Shown: positions 29,691-39,333, counted from the stretch's first letter. The stretch is 64,000 nt of DNA from DATKNA01 sp963755755 (GCA_963755755.1 CAVWLJ010000005.1:124001-188000), one strand, 5' to 3'. The notes: a model not told the origin generated them from the sequence alone. Program-made: numbers and translations.

Positions 29691-31394
29691 TCAGTGCACC
29701 GCGCGCAGGCGGCGGGTCACTTCGTCGACGCCGAGGGTCATCGCGACGTCGTGCAGGTTGGGGCTCCGTGTCGACCCGGTCAGCGTGATGCGGACGATCT
29801 GCGACGCCTCGCGGATCGACCCCGGGAACGCGTCCGGGTTCTTCTTGAACTCCTTCGGCGACGGCGCGAACCCGTGCCGGGCCGCGAGCTCGCGGATCTG
29901 CCCGAACCACGCGTCGCCGTCCTCGATCGGCCGGTAGCTCTCCGCGAAGTCGGCGAGCACGGCGCGGACGACGTCCGGGGCCACCCCGAGGGCGGCGAAG
30001 CGCTCGTCACCGGCGTCCGTCACCGGCTCGAAGAGCTGCGGGAAGAAGAACCCGTACGCCGTGCGGAAGTCCGACCACTTCCGCAGGTCCTTGCGGGGGT
30101 TGTCGACGCCGACGCGCTCCACGGAGACGGCGCGCACGGCGAGGTCGGGCTCGTCGTCCAGCGCCTGCGCGATCTGCGGGTCGTAGGTGCCCGCCCAGGT
30201 GCGGACGGCGTCCACGACGGCCTCGCTCGACAGCGCCGCGACGAAGTCGGCGGAGATGTCCTCGAGCTTGACGAGGTCGACCAGCGGACCGGCGACGCCG
30301 CAGTCCTCGAGCCGGATCGGGGCGGCGAGCGCCTCCGGCAGCGGCATCTCCGCCAGCCGCCCGTTGGCGAGGCCGCGCAGGTAGTAGAGGACGGCGTCGG
30401 CCGGGTAGCCCTGCTCGATGTAGTAGTCGACGCCGGCCTCGGCGTCCTTGCGCTTGGAGAGCTTGCGCTTGCCGCCCGGGATCTGCTTCATGAGCGGCGC
30501 GATGTGCGCGTACGCGGGCGCCTCGAACCCGAGCGCGGCGAAGAGCTGCAGGTGCAGCGGCACGCTGGAGATCCACTCCTCGGCGCGGATGACGAGGTCG
30601 ACCCGCATGAGGTGGTCGTCGACGGCGTGCGCGAAGTGGTAGGTCGGCAGGCGCGGGCTGGTGTCGGAGCTCTTCAGCAGGACGACGTCGTTGCGGTTCG
30701 CCTCGTGTTCGAGCCGCCCGCGGATGACGTCGGTGTAGACAGTGCGGGCGCCGGGCGGCAGGTCGGGCGCGCGGAACCGGACGACGTAGGGGGTGCCCTT
30801 CTCGAGCTCCGCGACGACGTCCTCCACCGGGCGGTCCCGCCACAGCGACCAGCCCGCGTAGTAGCCGGGCGCGAGCTTCGCGGCCTGCTGCCGCGCGGTG
30901 ATGTCGGCGAGCTGCTCCTTCGTGGCGAAGTCGACGTAGGCCTTGCCGTCGCGCAGCAGCTGCCTGGCGTGGCCGGCGTAGATCTGCTCGCGCTGCGACT
31001 GCCGGTACGGCCCGTAGCCGCCGTCCTTGCCCGGCTCGACCGCCGGATCGGTCTCGTCCGGGTGCAGCCGGAAGTAGTCGAAGGCCCGGGCGAACTGCTC
31101 GAGCGCGCCGGCGACCTCCCGGGCCGTGTCGGTGTCCTCGACCCGGGTGATGTAGACGCCGCCCGACTCGCGGGAGACCGACTGGCAGATCATCGCCGTG
31201 TAGATGCCGCCGATGTGCACGTAGCCGGTCGGCGACGGCGCGAAGCGCGTGACGTGGGCGCCGGAGGGCAGGGAGCGCGGCGGGTACAGCGCCTCCCAGT
31301 GGCCGACCTCCGGCAGGTCCGAGGGGAAGAGGGAGTCGACGACCTCGGGCGGGAGGATCGGGTGCGTTCCTGCCGTCGTTTCGCTCGTCGTCAC
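29691..31394 (-). CDS. gltX: Glutamyl-tRNA synthetase, long Clostridium-type
   Basis: This class I synthetase charges tRNA(Glu). The 567-residue protein has RFAPSPTGYVHIGG (the HIGH motif as HIGG, residues 60-63) and KRKLSKRKDAEAG (the KMSKS motif as KLSKR, 311-315). The N-terminal LFPSDLPEVGHWEALYPPRS and the overall length resemble the clostridial type rather than the roughly 490-residue actinobacterial enzyme. It may be an additional, transferred gene. It is intact, with no frame change. It reads from ATG 31394, separated from the upstream DUF1501 gene by a strong terminator, so it is transcribed alone. Confidence 0.88.
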   Translation of the reverse strand: MTTSETTAGTHPILPPEVVDSLFPSDLPEVGHWEALYPPRSLPSGAHVTRFAPSPTGYVHIGGIYTAMICQSVSRESGGVYITRVEDTDTAREVAGALEQFARAFDYFRLHPDETDPAVEPGKDGGYGPYRQSQREQIYAGHARQLLRDGKAYVDFATKEQLADITARQQAAKLAPGYYAGWSLWRDRPVEDVVAELEKGTPYVVRFRAPDLPPGARTVYTDVIRGRLEHEANRNDVVLLKSSDTSPRLPTYHFAHAVDDHLMRVDLVIRAEEWISSVPLHLQLFAALGFEAPAYAHIAPLMKQIPGGKRKLSKRKDAEAGVDYYIEQGYPADAVLYYLRGLANGRLAEMPLPEALAAPIRLEDCGVAGPLVDLVKLEDISADFVAALSSEAVVDAVRTWAGTYDPQIAQALDDEPDLAVRAVSVERVGVDNPRKDLRKWSDFRTAYGFFFPQLFEPVTDAGDERFAALGVAPDVVRAVLADFAESYRPIEDGDAWFGQIRELAARHGFAPSPKEFKKNPDAFPGSIREASQIVRITLTGSTRSPNLHDVAMTLGVDEVTRRLRAVH

Positions 31395-31432
31395 GCGTGT
31401 CAGCCTATCGGCGCACCGCCGACGGGCCGGTG

Positions 31433-31471
31433 GGCGACCTCTGCCGCGGAGGGGGTGCGGCAGAGGTCGCC
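31433..31471. terminator. Strong 15-bp terminator after the DUF1501 gene
   Basis: GGCGACCTCTGCCGC and GCGGCAGAGGTCGCC pair perfectly around a 9-base loop. It lies six bases past the DUF1501 stop and upstream of gltX on the same strand, so it isolates the DUF1800-DUF1501 transcript from gltX. Confidence 0.88.
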
Positions 31472-31476
31472 GGCCT

Positions 31477-32887
31477 TCACCGGGCGACGGCCAGCCCGAG
31501 CATCTTGGGCTTGTGGTCCGGGAAGATCTTCGTGAACGACCCGACCTTGGCCCGCTTGGCGAGCACCTCGCCGAGCACGTCCCGGTAGTCGGTGCGCGCC
31601 GCGAGACTGCCGTTGATGAACAGGCTCTTGTCCTCCAGGCCCGGCCACGGGCCGTAGACCTGGCCGCCCTTGATCCCGCCGCCGAGGACCAGCATCGGGA
31701 ACGCGTGCCCGTGGTCGGTGCCGACGGCGCCGTTCTCGCGCACCGTGCGCCCGAACTCGGTCAGCGTCACGACGGTGACATTGGCCAGCGCCGGGCCGAG
31801 GTCGGCGACGAAGGCGGAGAGCGCGGCGTCGAGCTCCACCATGTGGTTCTTCATATCGCCGCCGTCGATCCGGCCCTCGTTCGTGTGCATGTCCCAGCCG
31901 CCGACGTCCAGCGTCGCGACCGTGAGGCCGAGCTTGCCCTTGATGAGCCGGGCGACGTCCTGCAGGGCGGACGCGAAGCCGCTGCCCTGCGGATAGGCCT
32001 TGGCGTTCGCGTCCGGAGTCTTCGGCAGGGAACCGATCTTCCCGATCGCCGCGACGGTGTCATGAACCTGGGCCGCCATCGGGTGCTTCACACCCTTGTA
32101 GAGCGCCCCGAACGCAGTGGCCGCCTTGGCCTTGACGTCGTCGAAGCCCATCAGCCCGAACGACTGGACGTTGCCCATCGCCAGCGCCGGGGCGTCGCCG
32201 GAGAGCGAGAGCGGCAGCGAGCCGCCGCCCATCTGCACGGCGCTGAACACGCCGGCCTCGCCCGCGGGCCTGCAGTACCCGGTTCAGCCAGCCGTCGGAG
32301 GTGCCGGGCCTGCCCGTGCCGCGCTCGCAGGTGTCCATCGCCTCGAAGTGGCTGAGCGTGGTGTCCGGCGTCCCCACCGCATGGACGACGCCGAGCTTGC
32401 CCGACTGGTAGAGGCTGTGGAGCTGCTTCAGCTCGGGGTGGAACGCGAAGCCGCGCGCGAGGGGCAGACCGGCCGCCTTGGGCACGCCGATGTTCGGGCG
32501 CAACTGGTAGTACCGGTCCTCGAAGGTCGGCGCCACGATGCTCAGGCCGTCCCAGCCGCCGCGCATGCTGATGACGACGACCGTGTCCGTGTCGAGGGCC
32601 TTGCTGGCGGCGAACGCGTACCTCGTGGTCACCACCTGCGAGCCCAGCGCCGCCACCATCGCGGTCGTCCCCTGGACGACGCGCCGGCGCGTGAAGCCGC
32701 GCTTCCACGGGTCCGCGACGACGGGTTCGGCGCCGCAGTCGCAGCCGTCGTGCATGCCGGCGGGGCGCTCGTCGTGCCGGGGCATCGACGTCGGCAGCGA
32801 GTCCACGAAGTCTTCTGTGCTGGGCACGGGGGCGTCCTGTCCTGAGCGGGTACGAGGTGCGGTTCCGGGTCGGTGGTCGGAGGTCAT
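31477..32887 (-). CDS. DUF1501 family Tat-exported protein, frameshifted
   Basis: This is a sulfatase/phosphatase-fold (DUF1501) protein of unknown activity. A twin-arginine signal, FTRRRVVQGTTAMVAALG, near residue 60 marks Tat export. The metal-site motifs include VVISMRGGWDGLS, LDVGGWDMHTNEG, TLTEFGRTVRENGAVGTDHG and LVLGGGIKGGQVYG. Dropping one G in CTGCAGGCCCG near 32267 joins the halves through LQPAGEAGVFSAVQMGGG. It follows DUF1800 by eight bases, the common bacterial pairing of the two families; a terminator follows. Confidence 0.85.
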
Positions 32888-32895
32888 CCGTGCTC

Positions 32896-34896
32896 TCACC
32901 GCAGCTGGTGGTGCGGGCCGCCGAGAACGAGCGTCACGAGCTGGACGCGCAGCCGGTAGTCGTTCTTCTTCGCCTGGGCGTCGAGTCGCGTTCCGGCGGA
33001 ATGGCCCAGGAAGGCGAGCAGGGCCCGGCGTTCCGCCGCGGTCGGCTTCTGGAAGGCGAGCCGTGCGTACAGCGCGTCGACAGCCGCGCCGTAGGTCGTC
33101 GCGCTCTTGAGCATGGTCGTGACGTCGGGCGCCGAGAAGCCCTTGCGCCACTGCCCGGCGAGCGACATGTCGAGGTTCCACCGCCCCAGCACGCCGGCGC
33201 TGGAGAGCCACGGCCGCTGGAAGTCCTTGAAACCGTCCGGCGTGGGGCAGCCGAGCGGGGCCTGGCCGAGGGAGTCGAGCCAGTAGCGCAGGTCACCGAG
33301 GGACTGCGCGTACTGCTTGCGGTCCCCGATGTGCAGGCCCAGCGTGCGCATGCTCGCGACCGCGTGCTCGAACGGACGCCGGTACTTCTGGCCGACGCTC
33401 TTGTGGAACTCCTCCGAGGCGAAGAGCGCCCGTAGCACGGGCACGATGGCCGTCTTGTTCTTGAGGTAGACCGACGCCAGATGCCGCACCAGCCGGCTCG
33501 ACGGCGCGTCCGAGACGAACCGGCGCGCGAGGTCGAGCGCGACGTAGTGCGCGGTGTGCGGGTTCATGGCCAGGTCCCGGACGTAGGCCTTGACCGTCTT
33601 CAGGCCGCCGGACGCCGACGCGTTGGCGTAGGTCTTGCCGAAGACGCGGACGCGCCCGACGTAGTGCTGCTCGGGCCGGTACACGAACGCCAGCGTGTTC
33701 TGGTCCACCGAGAGACCCGTGAGCAGCCGCGCGGAGGCGTCGACGTCCGCCTGCTTGTACCCGGCGTCCACCCCGACCGTGTGCAGCTCGAGCAGCTCCC
33801 GGCCGAGGTTCTGGTTGGCGCCCTGCTTGGTGTTGTTCTGGTTGTCCAGATACAAGATCATCGCCGGGTGCGTGACCATCGCCCACAGCATGTCGCTGAA
33901 GCGACCGAACGCGTACCGCCGGATGACGGCGGTGTCGTAGTGGTTGAGCGTGTCGCGGGTCTTGTCCAGGTGGGCGGCGACGTGCAGCCGGCTGTGCCAG
34001 AAGTCGACCATGACCTCGAACAGCTGCCGCTCGCTCCACGTCGCGCGGGCGATGGCGGCCGACTCGAGCTGGTCGTGGGCGTACCAGTAGTCCTGCTTCG
34101 ACCGCGCGTCGTCCATCGCCTTGAGCTTGGCCGGGGTCGCACCGAGCGTGTCGAACGGCTTCAGGTACGAGGCGAGCGCCTTGTCGGGGATGCTCGAGGG
34201 CCGCAACTGGCGTTCGAGCCACTTCTTCGTGCCCATGGCGCGGATCTGCCGCACCACGGTCGGCGTGGGCCCCCAGGTGGCCCGGCGTGCCAGGTGCAGC
34301 GCGGGGTCGAGGGTGAGGATGGTCGCGGGCTGCTTGACGGTCGAGTGCGCGGCGGGCGCGGGAGCCTTGCCTGACGCCGCGACCTGGTACTCCGTCTGCT
34401 GGGCCCGGGTGGCCCGAGACGCCGGCGACGCCGGCGCCGCCGCGGTCTTCGGCGTACCGGCGGCGATGTCACGGGTCGCCTCGTCGAGCGCGGGCGCGTC
34501 CGGCGCCTTGTGCGTGGCGACGGCGATGCCGGCCAGCGCGACCCCGGAACCCACCATGCTCAGGGCGGTCCGCCGGGCGACGACGCCGGGGCGCCGCTCG
34601 CGGACGGCGACCGGTGCGCTCGCCGGACTCACGGGGAACGGCGACGACGGCCCCTCGGCGACGCGGCGCTCGCGGCGGCTCCGGGGCGCGGGCGGCTCGG
34701 GCGGGGCCTGCGGCTCCCGCAGGTCCTCGAACGAGTCCGGGCCCTGCGCGCGGGGGGAGTCCCAGAGGTCGCGGAACTCCGCGGTCTCGAACTCGCGGCG
34801 CTCCGCTGCGCGCAGCTCGCGACGGCTCGGGGATGGGGTGCCGGGTCCCTCGGTCGTGTGCCGACCCGGGCGGAGGGAGGCGTCGTTGGTGTCCAT
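32896..34896 (-). CDS. DUF1800 family protein with N-terminal Tat/membrane segment
   Basis: This is a DUF1800 protein of about 666 residues. After about 120 Arg/Glu/Pro-rich residues comes ARRTALSMVGSGVALAGIAV, a Tat-like signal or anchor, then an Ala-rich linker. The DUF1800 domain starts at LDPALHLARRATWGPTPTV and includes FWHSRLHVAAH, NQNLGRELLELHTVGVDAGY and FVYRPEQHYVG. Intact frame. The long charged N-terminus before the signal is odd for an exported protein. ATG 34896 is preferred, 34935 possible. It is co-transcribed with DUF1501. No function is established for the pair. Confidence 0.8.
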   Translation of the reverse strand: MDTNDASLRPGRHTTEGPGTPSPSRRELRAAERREFETAEFRDLWDSPRAQGPDSFEDLREPQAPPEPPAPRSRRERRVAEGPSSPFPVSPASAPVAVRERRPGVVARRTALSMVGSGVALAGIAVATHKAPDAPALDEATRDIAAGTPKTAAAPASPASRATRAQQTEYQVAASGKAPAPAAHSTVKQPATILTLDPALHLARRATWGPTPTVVRQIRAMGTKKWLERQLRPSSIPDKALASYLKPFDTLGATPAKLKAMDDARSKQDYWYAHDQLESAAIARATWSERQLFEVMVDFWHSRLHVAAHLDKTRDTLNHYDTAVIRRYAFGRFSDMLWAMVTHPAMILYLDNQNNTKQGANQNLGRELLELHTVGVDAGYKQADVDASARLLTGLSVDQNTLAFVYRPEQHYVGRVRVFGKTYANASASGGLKTVKAYVRDLAMNPHTAHYVALDLARRFVSDAPSSRLVRHLASVYLKNKTAIVPVLRALFASEEFHKSVGQKYRRPFEHAVASMRTLGLHIGDRKQYAQSLGDLRYWLDSLGQAPLGCPTPDGFKDFQRPWLSSAGVLGRWNLDMSLAGQWRKGFSAPDVTTMLKSATTYGAAVDALYARLAFQKPTAAERRALLAFLGHSAGTRLDAQAKKNDYRLRVQLVTLVLGGPHHQLR

Positions 34897-34995
34897 GGTG
34901 GGAGCAGCCCATCGCCCCTGGTCACACATGGTCAATACACGCTACGAAGGCATCCCACTGGCTTGACGGAACTTTGACGGCGCAGCTCTTCCCCG

Positions 34996-36141
34996 TTACG
35001 TACCGGTCCCTGCCGGCGCCGGATAGGCCACCACTTCGGTCGCCTTCACCGAGAGCCATATCTGGCGGCCGGTCTCGAGCCCGAGCTCGGCGAGGGCGTG
35101 CGGCGTGATGTCGGCCAGCGCGGGCGGCGCGCCGTCGACCGCCACCCGCACCCGGTCGGCGAGCTGCTCCAGGCCCACGACGGTCGCCGGCCAGACGTTG
35201 CGCGGGCTGCCCGCTCCGGGGCGGGCGGCGTGCACCGCCACGGCACTGGGCGCCACCGCCACCAGGACGGACGCGCCGGCGACGAGCCCGGGTCCGCCGG
35301 CCTCTCCGGCGTCCAGGTCGCGGACGTCGGCGCCGGCGGCCTCCAGCGTGCCGCCGGCGTCCAGCAGCACGCGCCGGCTCGAGACATCCAGCACGGTGCC
35401 CGGGTAGAGGTTGAGACCGACGAGCCGCGCCACGTACTCCGTCGCGGGCCGGCGCGCCACCTCCGCCGGCGTGCCCTGCTGCGTGACCCGGCCGTTCTCG
35501 ACGACGAGGATCCGGTCCGCCAGCACGAGAGCGTCGACGGGGTCGTGGGTGACCAGCACGGCCGGGCCGGCGTATGCGGCGAGATGGCGCTTCAGTTCGG
35601 CCCGGACGTCGATCCGGGTGCGGGCGTCGAGCGCGGCCATCGGCTCGTCGAGCAGCAGCAGCCGGGGGTGGCGCGCCAGCGCCCGCGCGAGCGCGACCCG
35701 CTGGGCCTGACCGCCCGAGAGCTGCCCCGGCCGGCGGTCGGCCAGCTCCCCCAGCCCCAACCGGGAGATCCAGGTGTCGGCGTCCGCCCGGGCCGCACGG
35801 CGGCCGTGCCCGGCGATCCGCCCGGAGTAGGCCACGTTGTCCCGCACCGACAGGTGCGGGAAGAGCCGGTGGTCCTGGAAGACGACGCCGACGCTGCGAC
35901 GCTCGACCGGCACGAAGACGCCCGCGTCGGGGTCGTCGAGGACGACCGCGCCCCCGCCGCCCCCGGTGAGCGCGATCCGGCCGGAACGCAGCGGGAGGAG
36001 GCCCGCGAGCGTGCGCAGCAACGTGGACTTGCCCGCCCCGTTCGGCCCGAGGACGGCGAGGACCTCCCCGTCCCGCACGCGCAGCGACGCCTGGAGCGTG
36101 AATCCCCCGCGACCGGCCCCGACGTCCGCCTCGAGGGTCAC
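34996..36141 (-). CDS. modC: Molybdate ABC transporter ATP-binding protein
   Basis: This ATPase powers molybdate import. Walker A is GPNGAGKST, Q-loop VVFQDHRLFPHLSV, signature LSGGQAQRVALARALA and Walker B LLLLDEPMAALD. A C-terminal TOBE/Mop domain (about 285-375, with ADRVRVAVDGAPPALADI) binds oxyanion. The GTG at 36141 overlaps the modB stop in a GTGA junction. It is the last gene of modR-modA-modB-modC. Intact. Confidence 0.93.
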   Translation of the reverse strand: MTLEADVGAGRGGFTLQASLRVRDGEVLAVLGPNGAGKSTLLRTLAGLLPLRSGRIALTGGGGGAVVLDDPDAGVFVPVERRSVGVVFQDHRLFPHLSVRDNVAYSGRIAGHGRRAARADADTWISRLGLGELADRRPGQLSGGQAQRVALARALARHPRLLLLDEPMAALDARTRIDVRAELKRHLAAYAGPAVLVTHDPVDALVLADRILVVENGRVTQQGTPAEVARRPATEYVARLVGLNLYPGTVLDVSSRRVLLDAGGTLEAAGADVRDLDAGEAGGPGLVAGASVLVAVAPSAVAVHAARPGAGSPRNVWPATVVGLEQLADRVRVAVDGAPPALADITPHALAELGLETGRQIWLSVKATEVVAYPAPAGTGT

Positions 36142-37016
36142 GACAGGCCGCCTCCGACCCCGCCCGGCCGCAGCCAGCGGTCGCGCAGCAGCAGCAGTAC
36201 GGCGAGCGCCACGACGACGAGCACGAGGCTCATCCCGACCGCGCCGTCGATGTCGCCGGACTCGAGCAGGCCGTAGACGTACAGCGGCAGCGTCTGCGTC
36301 GTCCCGGGGAGGTTGCCGGCGAAGGTGATCGTCGCACCGAACTCGCCGAGCGCCCGCGCCCAGGTCAGCACCACGCCCGCGCCGAGGCTGGGCAGCAGCA
36401 GCGGCAGCGTGACCGTCCGCAGGACCACCAACCGCCCGGCGCCGAGCGTGGCCGCCGCCTCCTCGAGCGCGGCATCGGCGGAGCGGAACGCGCTCTCGAC
36501 GGTGATCACCAGGAAGGGCATGGCGACGAACGTCTCCGCGACGACGACGCCGGCCGTGGTGAACGGCAGCGAGAGCCCGGTGGTCTCGTTCAGGAACCGC
36601 CCCACGAGGCCGTTGCGGCCGAAGGTGAGCAGCAGGGCGATGCCGCCGACGACCGGTGGCAGCACCAGCGGGAGCGTGACCACGCCGCGCAGCAGCGCCA
36701 TGAGCGGACCGCGCCCGTGGGCCAGCACCCACGCCAGCGGGACGCCGAGGACGACGGACGCCGCCGTCGCCGAGAGCGAGCAGACCAGCGAGAGCCGCAG
36801 CGCCTCGACGGCGCCCTCGGAGCTGAGCAGCTCCGGCATCCGGCGCCAGGGGGCCTGGCTCACCAGTCCCAGGATCGGCAGGCCGAGCAGGGCGACCCCG
36901 GCCACCGCGAAGGGCGCGAGCGGCCACAACGGTCGCTCCCCGCTCCACCGGTTCGCGCGTCGCGCCGCGCCGTCCACGGCGTCGGCGGTGCCGGTCCGTT
37001 CGGCAACGCCGGTCAC
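36138..37016 (-). CDS. modB: Molybdate ABC transporter permease
   Basis: This 292-residue membrane subunit has five to six hydrophobic segments. The ModB features are LPLVLPPVVGGIALLLTFG, TTAGVVVAETFVAMPFLV, the EAA-type loop EEAAATLGAGRLVVLRTVTL and ARALGEFGATITFAGN. GTG 37016 overlaps the modA stop (GTGA) and its stop overlaps modC, so the three subunits are coupled. Intact. Confidence 0.93.
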   Translation of the reverse strand: MTGVAERTGTADAVDGAARRANRWSGERPLWPLAPFAVAGVALLGLPILGLVSQAPWRRMPELLSSEGAVEALRLSLVCSLSATAASVVLGVPLAWVLAHGRGPLMALLRGVVTLPLVLPPVVGGIALLLTFGRNGLVGRFLNETTGLSLPFTTAGVVVAETFVAMPFLVITVESAFRSADAALEEAAATLGAGRLVVLRTVTLPLLLPSLGAGVVLTWARALGEFGATITFAGNLPGTTQTLPLYVYGLLESGDIDGAVGMSLVLVVVALAVLLLLRDRWLRPGGVGGGLS

Positions 37017-37822
37017 GGTGCCTCGAATCCCACCTTCGCGAGCTCGGCCCGACCGGCGGACGACAGCACGTAGGCGACGAAGGCCTGGGCGAGGTCGGCG
37101 TTCCTGGACGCCGTGAGCGGGGCGATCGGGTAGGTGGTCGCGGCGTTCACGCCGGCGGGGATCTCGATCCCCTTGACCTTGTCGCCGGCCGAGTTCACGT
37201 CGGTGACGTAGACCAGCGCCGCGTCGGCCTCGCCCAGCTGGACCTTCGCCAGCGTCGACTTCACGTCCGCCTCCAGGGAGACCGGCTTGACGGCAACACC
37301 CGCCTTGCCGAGCACCGTCTGCGCGAGCGCCCCGCACGGCACCTGCGGCTGGCACAGCACGACCTTGGCGCCGGGCTTGGCGAGATCGGCCAGGGCGCCG
37401 ATCCGTGCGGGGTTCGACGGCGGGACCGCGATCTCGAGGACGTTCCTCGCGAACGCGGTCGAGGTGTTCGCGGCCTTGGCGTCGACGACCTGTTGCATGT
37501 TCTTCGGCGACGCCGACGCGAACACGTCGGCCGGCGCGCCCTGGGTGATCTGCTGGGCGAGCGCCGAACTGGCGCCGAAGTTGAAGGTGACCTTCGTGCC
37601 CGGGTGGGCTGTCTGGAAGGCCTGGCCCATCGCGGTGAAGGATTCCTTGAGCGACGCCGCGGCGAAGACGGTGAGGTTGCCCGACAGGGAGGCGCTCGGG
37701 CTCGCCGCGACGGCCGCCGGTGACGTGCTCGAGGAGCCGGAGCTGCCTCCTCCGCAGCCGGCCAGGGCCAGGGCCACGGCCGTGACGAGGACGCCGGAGA
37801 GCTTGGCGCGCATCTGGTTCAC
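37013..37822 (-). CDS. modA: Molybdate-binding lipoprotein
   Basis: This is the extracytoplasmic substrate-binding subunit of 269 residues. The lipobox LALAGC follows a short hydrophobic signal, then a Gly/Ser linker. The domain begins LTVFAAASLKESFTAMGQAF and continues VTFNFGASSALAQQITQGAP and ADAALVYVTDV, all typical of ModA ligand contacts (ASLK, GASS). GTG 37822 overlaps the upstream regulator stop (GTGA); ATG 37813 is in frame. Confidence 0.93.
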   Translation of the reverse strand: MNQMRAKLSGVLVTAVALALAGCGGGSSGSSSTSPAAVAASPSASLSGNLTVFAAASLKESFTAMGQAFQTAHPGTKVTFNFGASSALAQQITQGAPADVFASASPKNMQQVVDAKAANTSTAFARNVLEIAVPPSNPARIGALADLAKPGAKVVLCQPQVPCGALAQTVLGKAGVAVKPVSLEADVKSTLAKVQLGEADAALVYVTDVNSAGDKVKGIEIPAGVNAATTYPIAPLTASRNADLAQAFVAYVLSSAGRAELAKVGFEAP

Positions 37823-38238
37823 GCTTCGCCCCGTGTCTGTGGGACCTCGACGACGACGTTCGTGGACTTCACCACGGCGACGGCGAGCACCCCGGGCTCG
37901 AGCCCGAGCTCGTCGGCGGCCTCGCGGCTCAGCAGGGAGACGATCCGGTACGGCCCGCACTGCAGCTCGACCTGCGCCATGACGCTGTCGCGAACGACCC
38001 GCGTCACCAGGCCGGTCAGCCGGTTCCGGGCGGACTCACGGACCACCGGCACGGCGGCCACGACGGGTGCCGCCGCGGCGAGCTCCCCCGCGAGGCGGGC
38101 CAGGGCAGCGCCGTCGATCACCGCCCGCCCGGATCCGTCCTTCGCGGACTCCAGCCTGCCACTCTCGACCCATCTCCGCACCGTGTCGTCGCTGACGCCG
38201 AGCAGCTGCGCGGCCTCTCGCACCCGATAGAGCGGCAT
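37819..38238 (-). CDS. Molybdate-responsive regulator: HTH plus TOBE (Mop) domain
   Basis: This 139-residue protein joins an excisionase/MerR-like helix-turn-helix (YRVREAAQLLGVSDDTVRRWVE) to a molbindin TOBE domain (NRLTGLVTRVVRDSVMAQVE). The layout suggests a ModE-like sensor that binds molybdate and controls the operon it heads. Its stop overlaps modA, so it is produced with the transporter. ATG 38238 is preceded by a short region directly after the pirin terminator, where the mod promoter must lie. Confidence 0.88.
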   Translation of the reverse strand: MPLYRVREAAQLLGVSDDTVRRWVESGRLESAKDGSGRAVIDGAALARLAGELAAAAPVVAAVPVVRESARNRLTGLVTRVVRDSVMAQVELQCGPYRIVSLLSREAADELGLEPGVLAVAVVKSTNVVVEVPQTRGEA

Positions 38239-38272
38239 GGCGGAACAGTAACCGCAGATGCGGGAGAACAGC

Positions 38273-38304
38273 GAGGGAGGGGCCGCATCTGCGGCCCCTC
38301 CCTC
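38273..38304. terminator. Strong 15-bp terminator after the pirin gene
   Basis: GAGGGAGGGGCCGCA and TGCGGCCCCTCCCTC are perfectly complementary with only two bases between, so a smaller loop will form by opening the top pairs. It lies 28 bases after the pirin stop and before the mod regulator on the same strand. Confidence 0.88.
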
Positions 38305-38331
38305 CGTCCACTGCTGGATCTACGGCTGCGT

Positions 38332-39333
38332 CTAGCCTTCGGCCGCCTCGTCGGAGGAGACGTCCACACCGGCGTGGGCGTGCGCGGCCGGGATCACACC
38401 GAGCCGGCCGGCCTGGTAGTCCTCGAAGGCCTGCACGACCTCCGCCTTGGTGTTCATGACGAACGGCCCGTAGGCGAAGACGGGCTCCCGGATCGGCTTG
38501 CCCCCGAGGACGTAGACGTCGAGCCCGGCGGCGTGCCGCGCGTCCTGGCGCCGGTCGGCGGAGATGACCAGGGTGTCACCCGAGCCGTGCACGGCGAGCT
38601 GGCCGCCCGCGATCGAGGCACCCTCGGCGCCGACCGTGCCGGTGCCGGAGAGCGCGTAGACGAGCGCGTTGAAGTCGGGCCGCCACGGCAGGGTGAGCGT
38701 TGCGCCCGGAGCCACGGTCGCGTGCACGATGGTGATCGGTGTGTAGGTCGAGCCGGGCCCGGCGGAGCCGGCGATCTCGCCCGCGATGACCCGGACCAGC
38801 GCACCGCCGTCGTCGCCGGCGAGCAGGGCGACCTTGCCGGCGGTGATGTCCTGGTACCGCGGCTCGGCGAACTTCTGCGCCTGCGGCAGGTTCACCCACA
38901 GCTGCAGGCCGTGGAACAGCCCGCCGGCGGCGACGAGGTACTCCGGCGGGGTCTCGATGTGCAGGATCCCGGAGCCGGCGGTCATCCACTGGGTGTCGCC
39001 GTTGGTGATGAGGCCGCCGCCGCCGTGCGAGTCCTGGTGGGCCATCTCGCCGTCGATCATGTAGGTCACGGTCTCGAAGCCACGGTGCGGGTGCCAGGGC
39101 GTGCCCTTCGGCTCGCCCGGCGCGTACTCCACCTCGCCCATCTGGTCCATGTGGATGAACGGGTCGAGCGCGCGCTGGCTCACGCCCGCGAACGCCCGGC
39201 GGACGGGGAAGCCCTCGCCCTCGTAGCCCTGCGGCGCAGTGGTGACGGCGAGCACGCGGCGAACCGTCGCGTCCGCGGCAGGGCGCGGGACGCGCGGCAA
39301 GGTCAGCGGGTCGTCGACGGTCACGGCAGGCAT
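38332..39333 (-). CDS. Pirin family protein
   Basis: This two-cupin pirin has about 333 residues. The metal-binding pattern is intact in the first cupin: PWHPHRGFETVTYMIDGEMA (two His), HQDSHGG and a later Glu in ILHIETP. Bacterial pirins include quercetin dioxygenases and redox-linked regulators; which applies cannot be told. ATG 39333 gives PAVTVDDPLTLPRV. Single gene with its own terminator. Confidence 0.9.
   Translation of the reverse strand: MPAVTVDDPLTLPRVPRPAADATVRRVLAVTTAPQGYEGEGFPVRRAFAGVSQRALDPFIHMDQMGEVEYAPGEPKGTPWHPHRGFETVTYMIDGEMAHQDSHGGGGLITNGDTQWMTAGSGILHIETPPEYLVAAGGLFHGLQLWVNLPQAQKFAEPRYQDITAGKVALLAGDDGGALVRVIAGEIAGSAGPGSTYTPITIVHATVAPGATLTLPWRPDFNALVYALSGTGTVGAEGASIAGGQLAVHGSGDTLVISADRRQDARHAAGLDVYVLGGKPIREPVFAYGPFVMNTKAEVVQAFEDYQAGRLGVIPAAHAHAGVDVSSDEAAEG

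Noticed and set aside
38273..38304. The 15-bp inverted repeat upstream of the mod regulator as a ModE operator or Moco riboswitch
   Set aside because: It lies 28 bases after the pirin stop on the same strand and has the form of a terminator. No Moco RNA consensus is visible.
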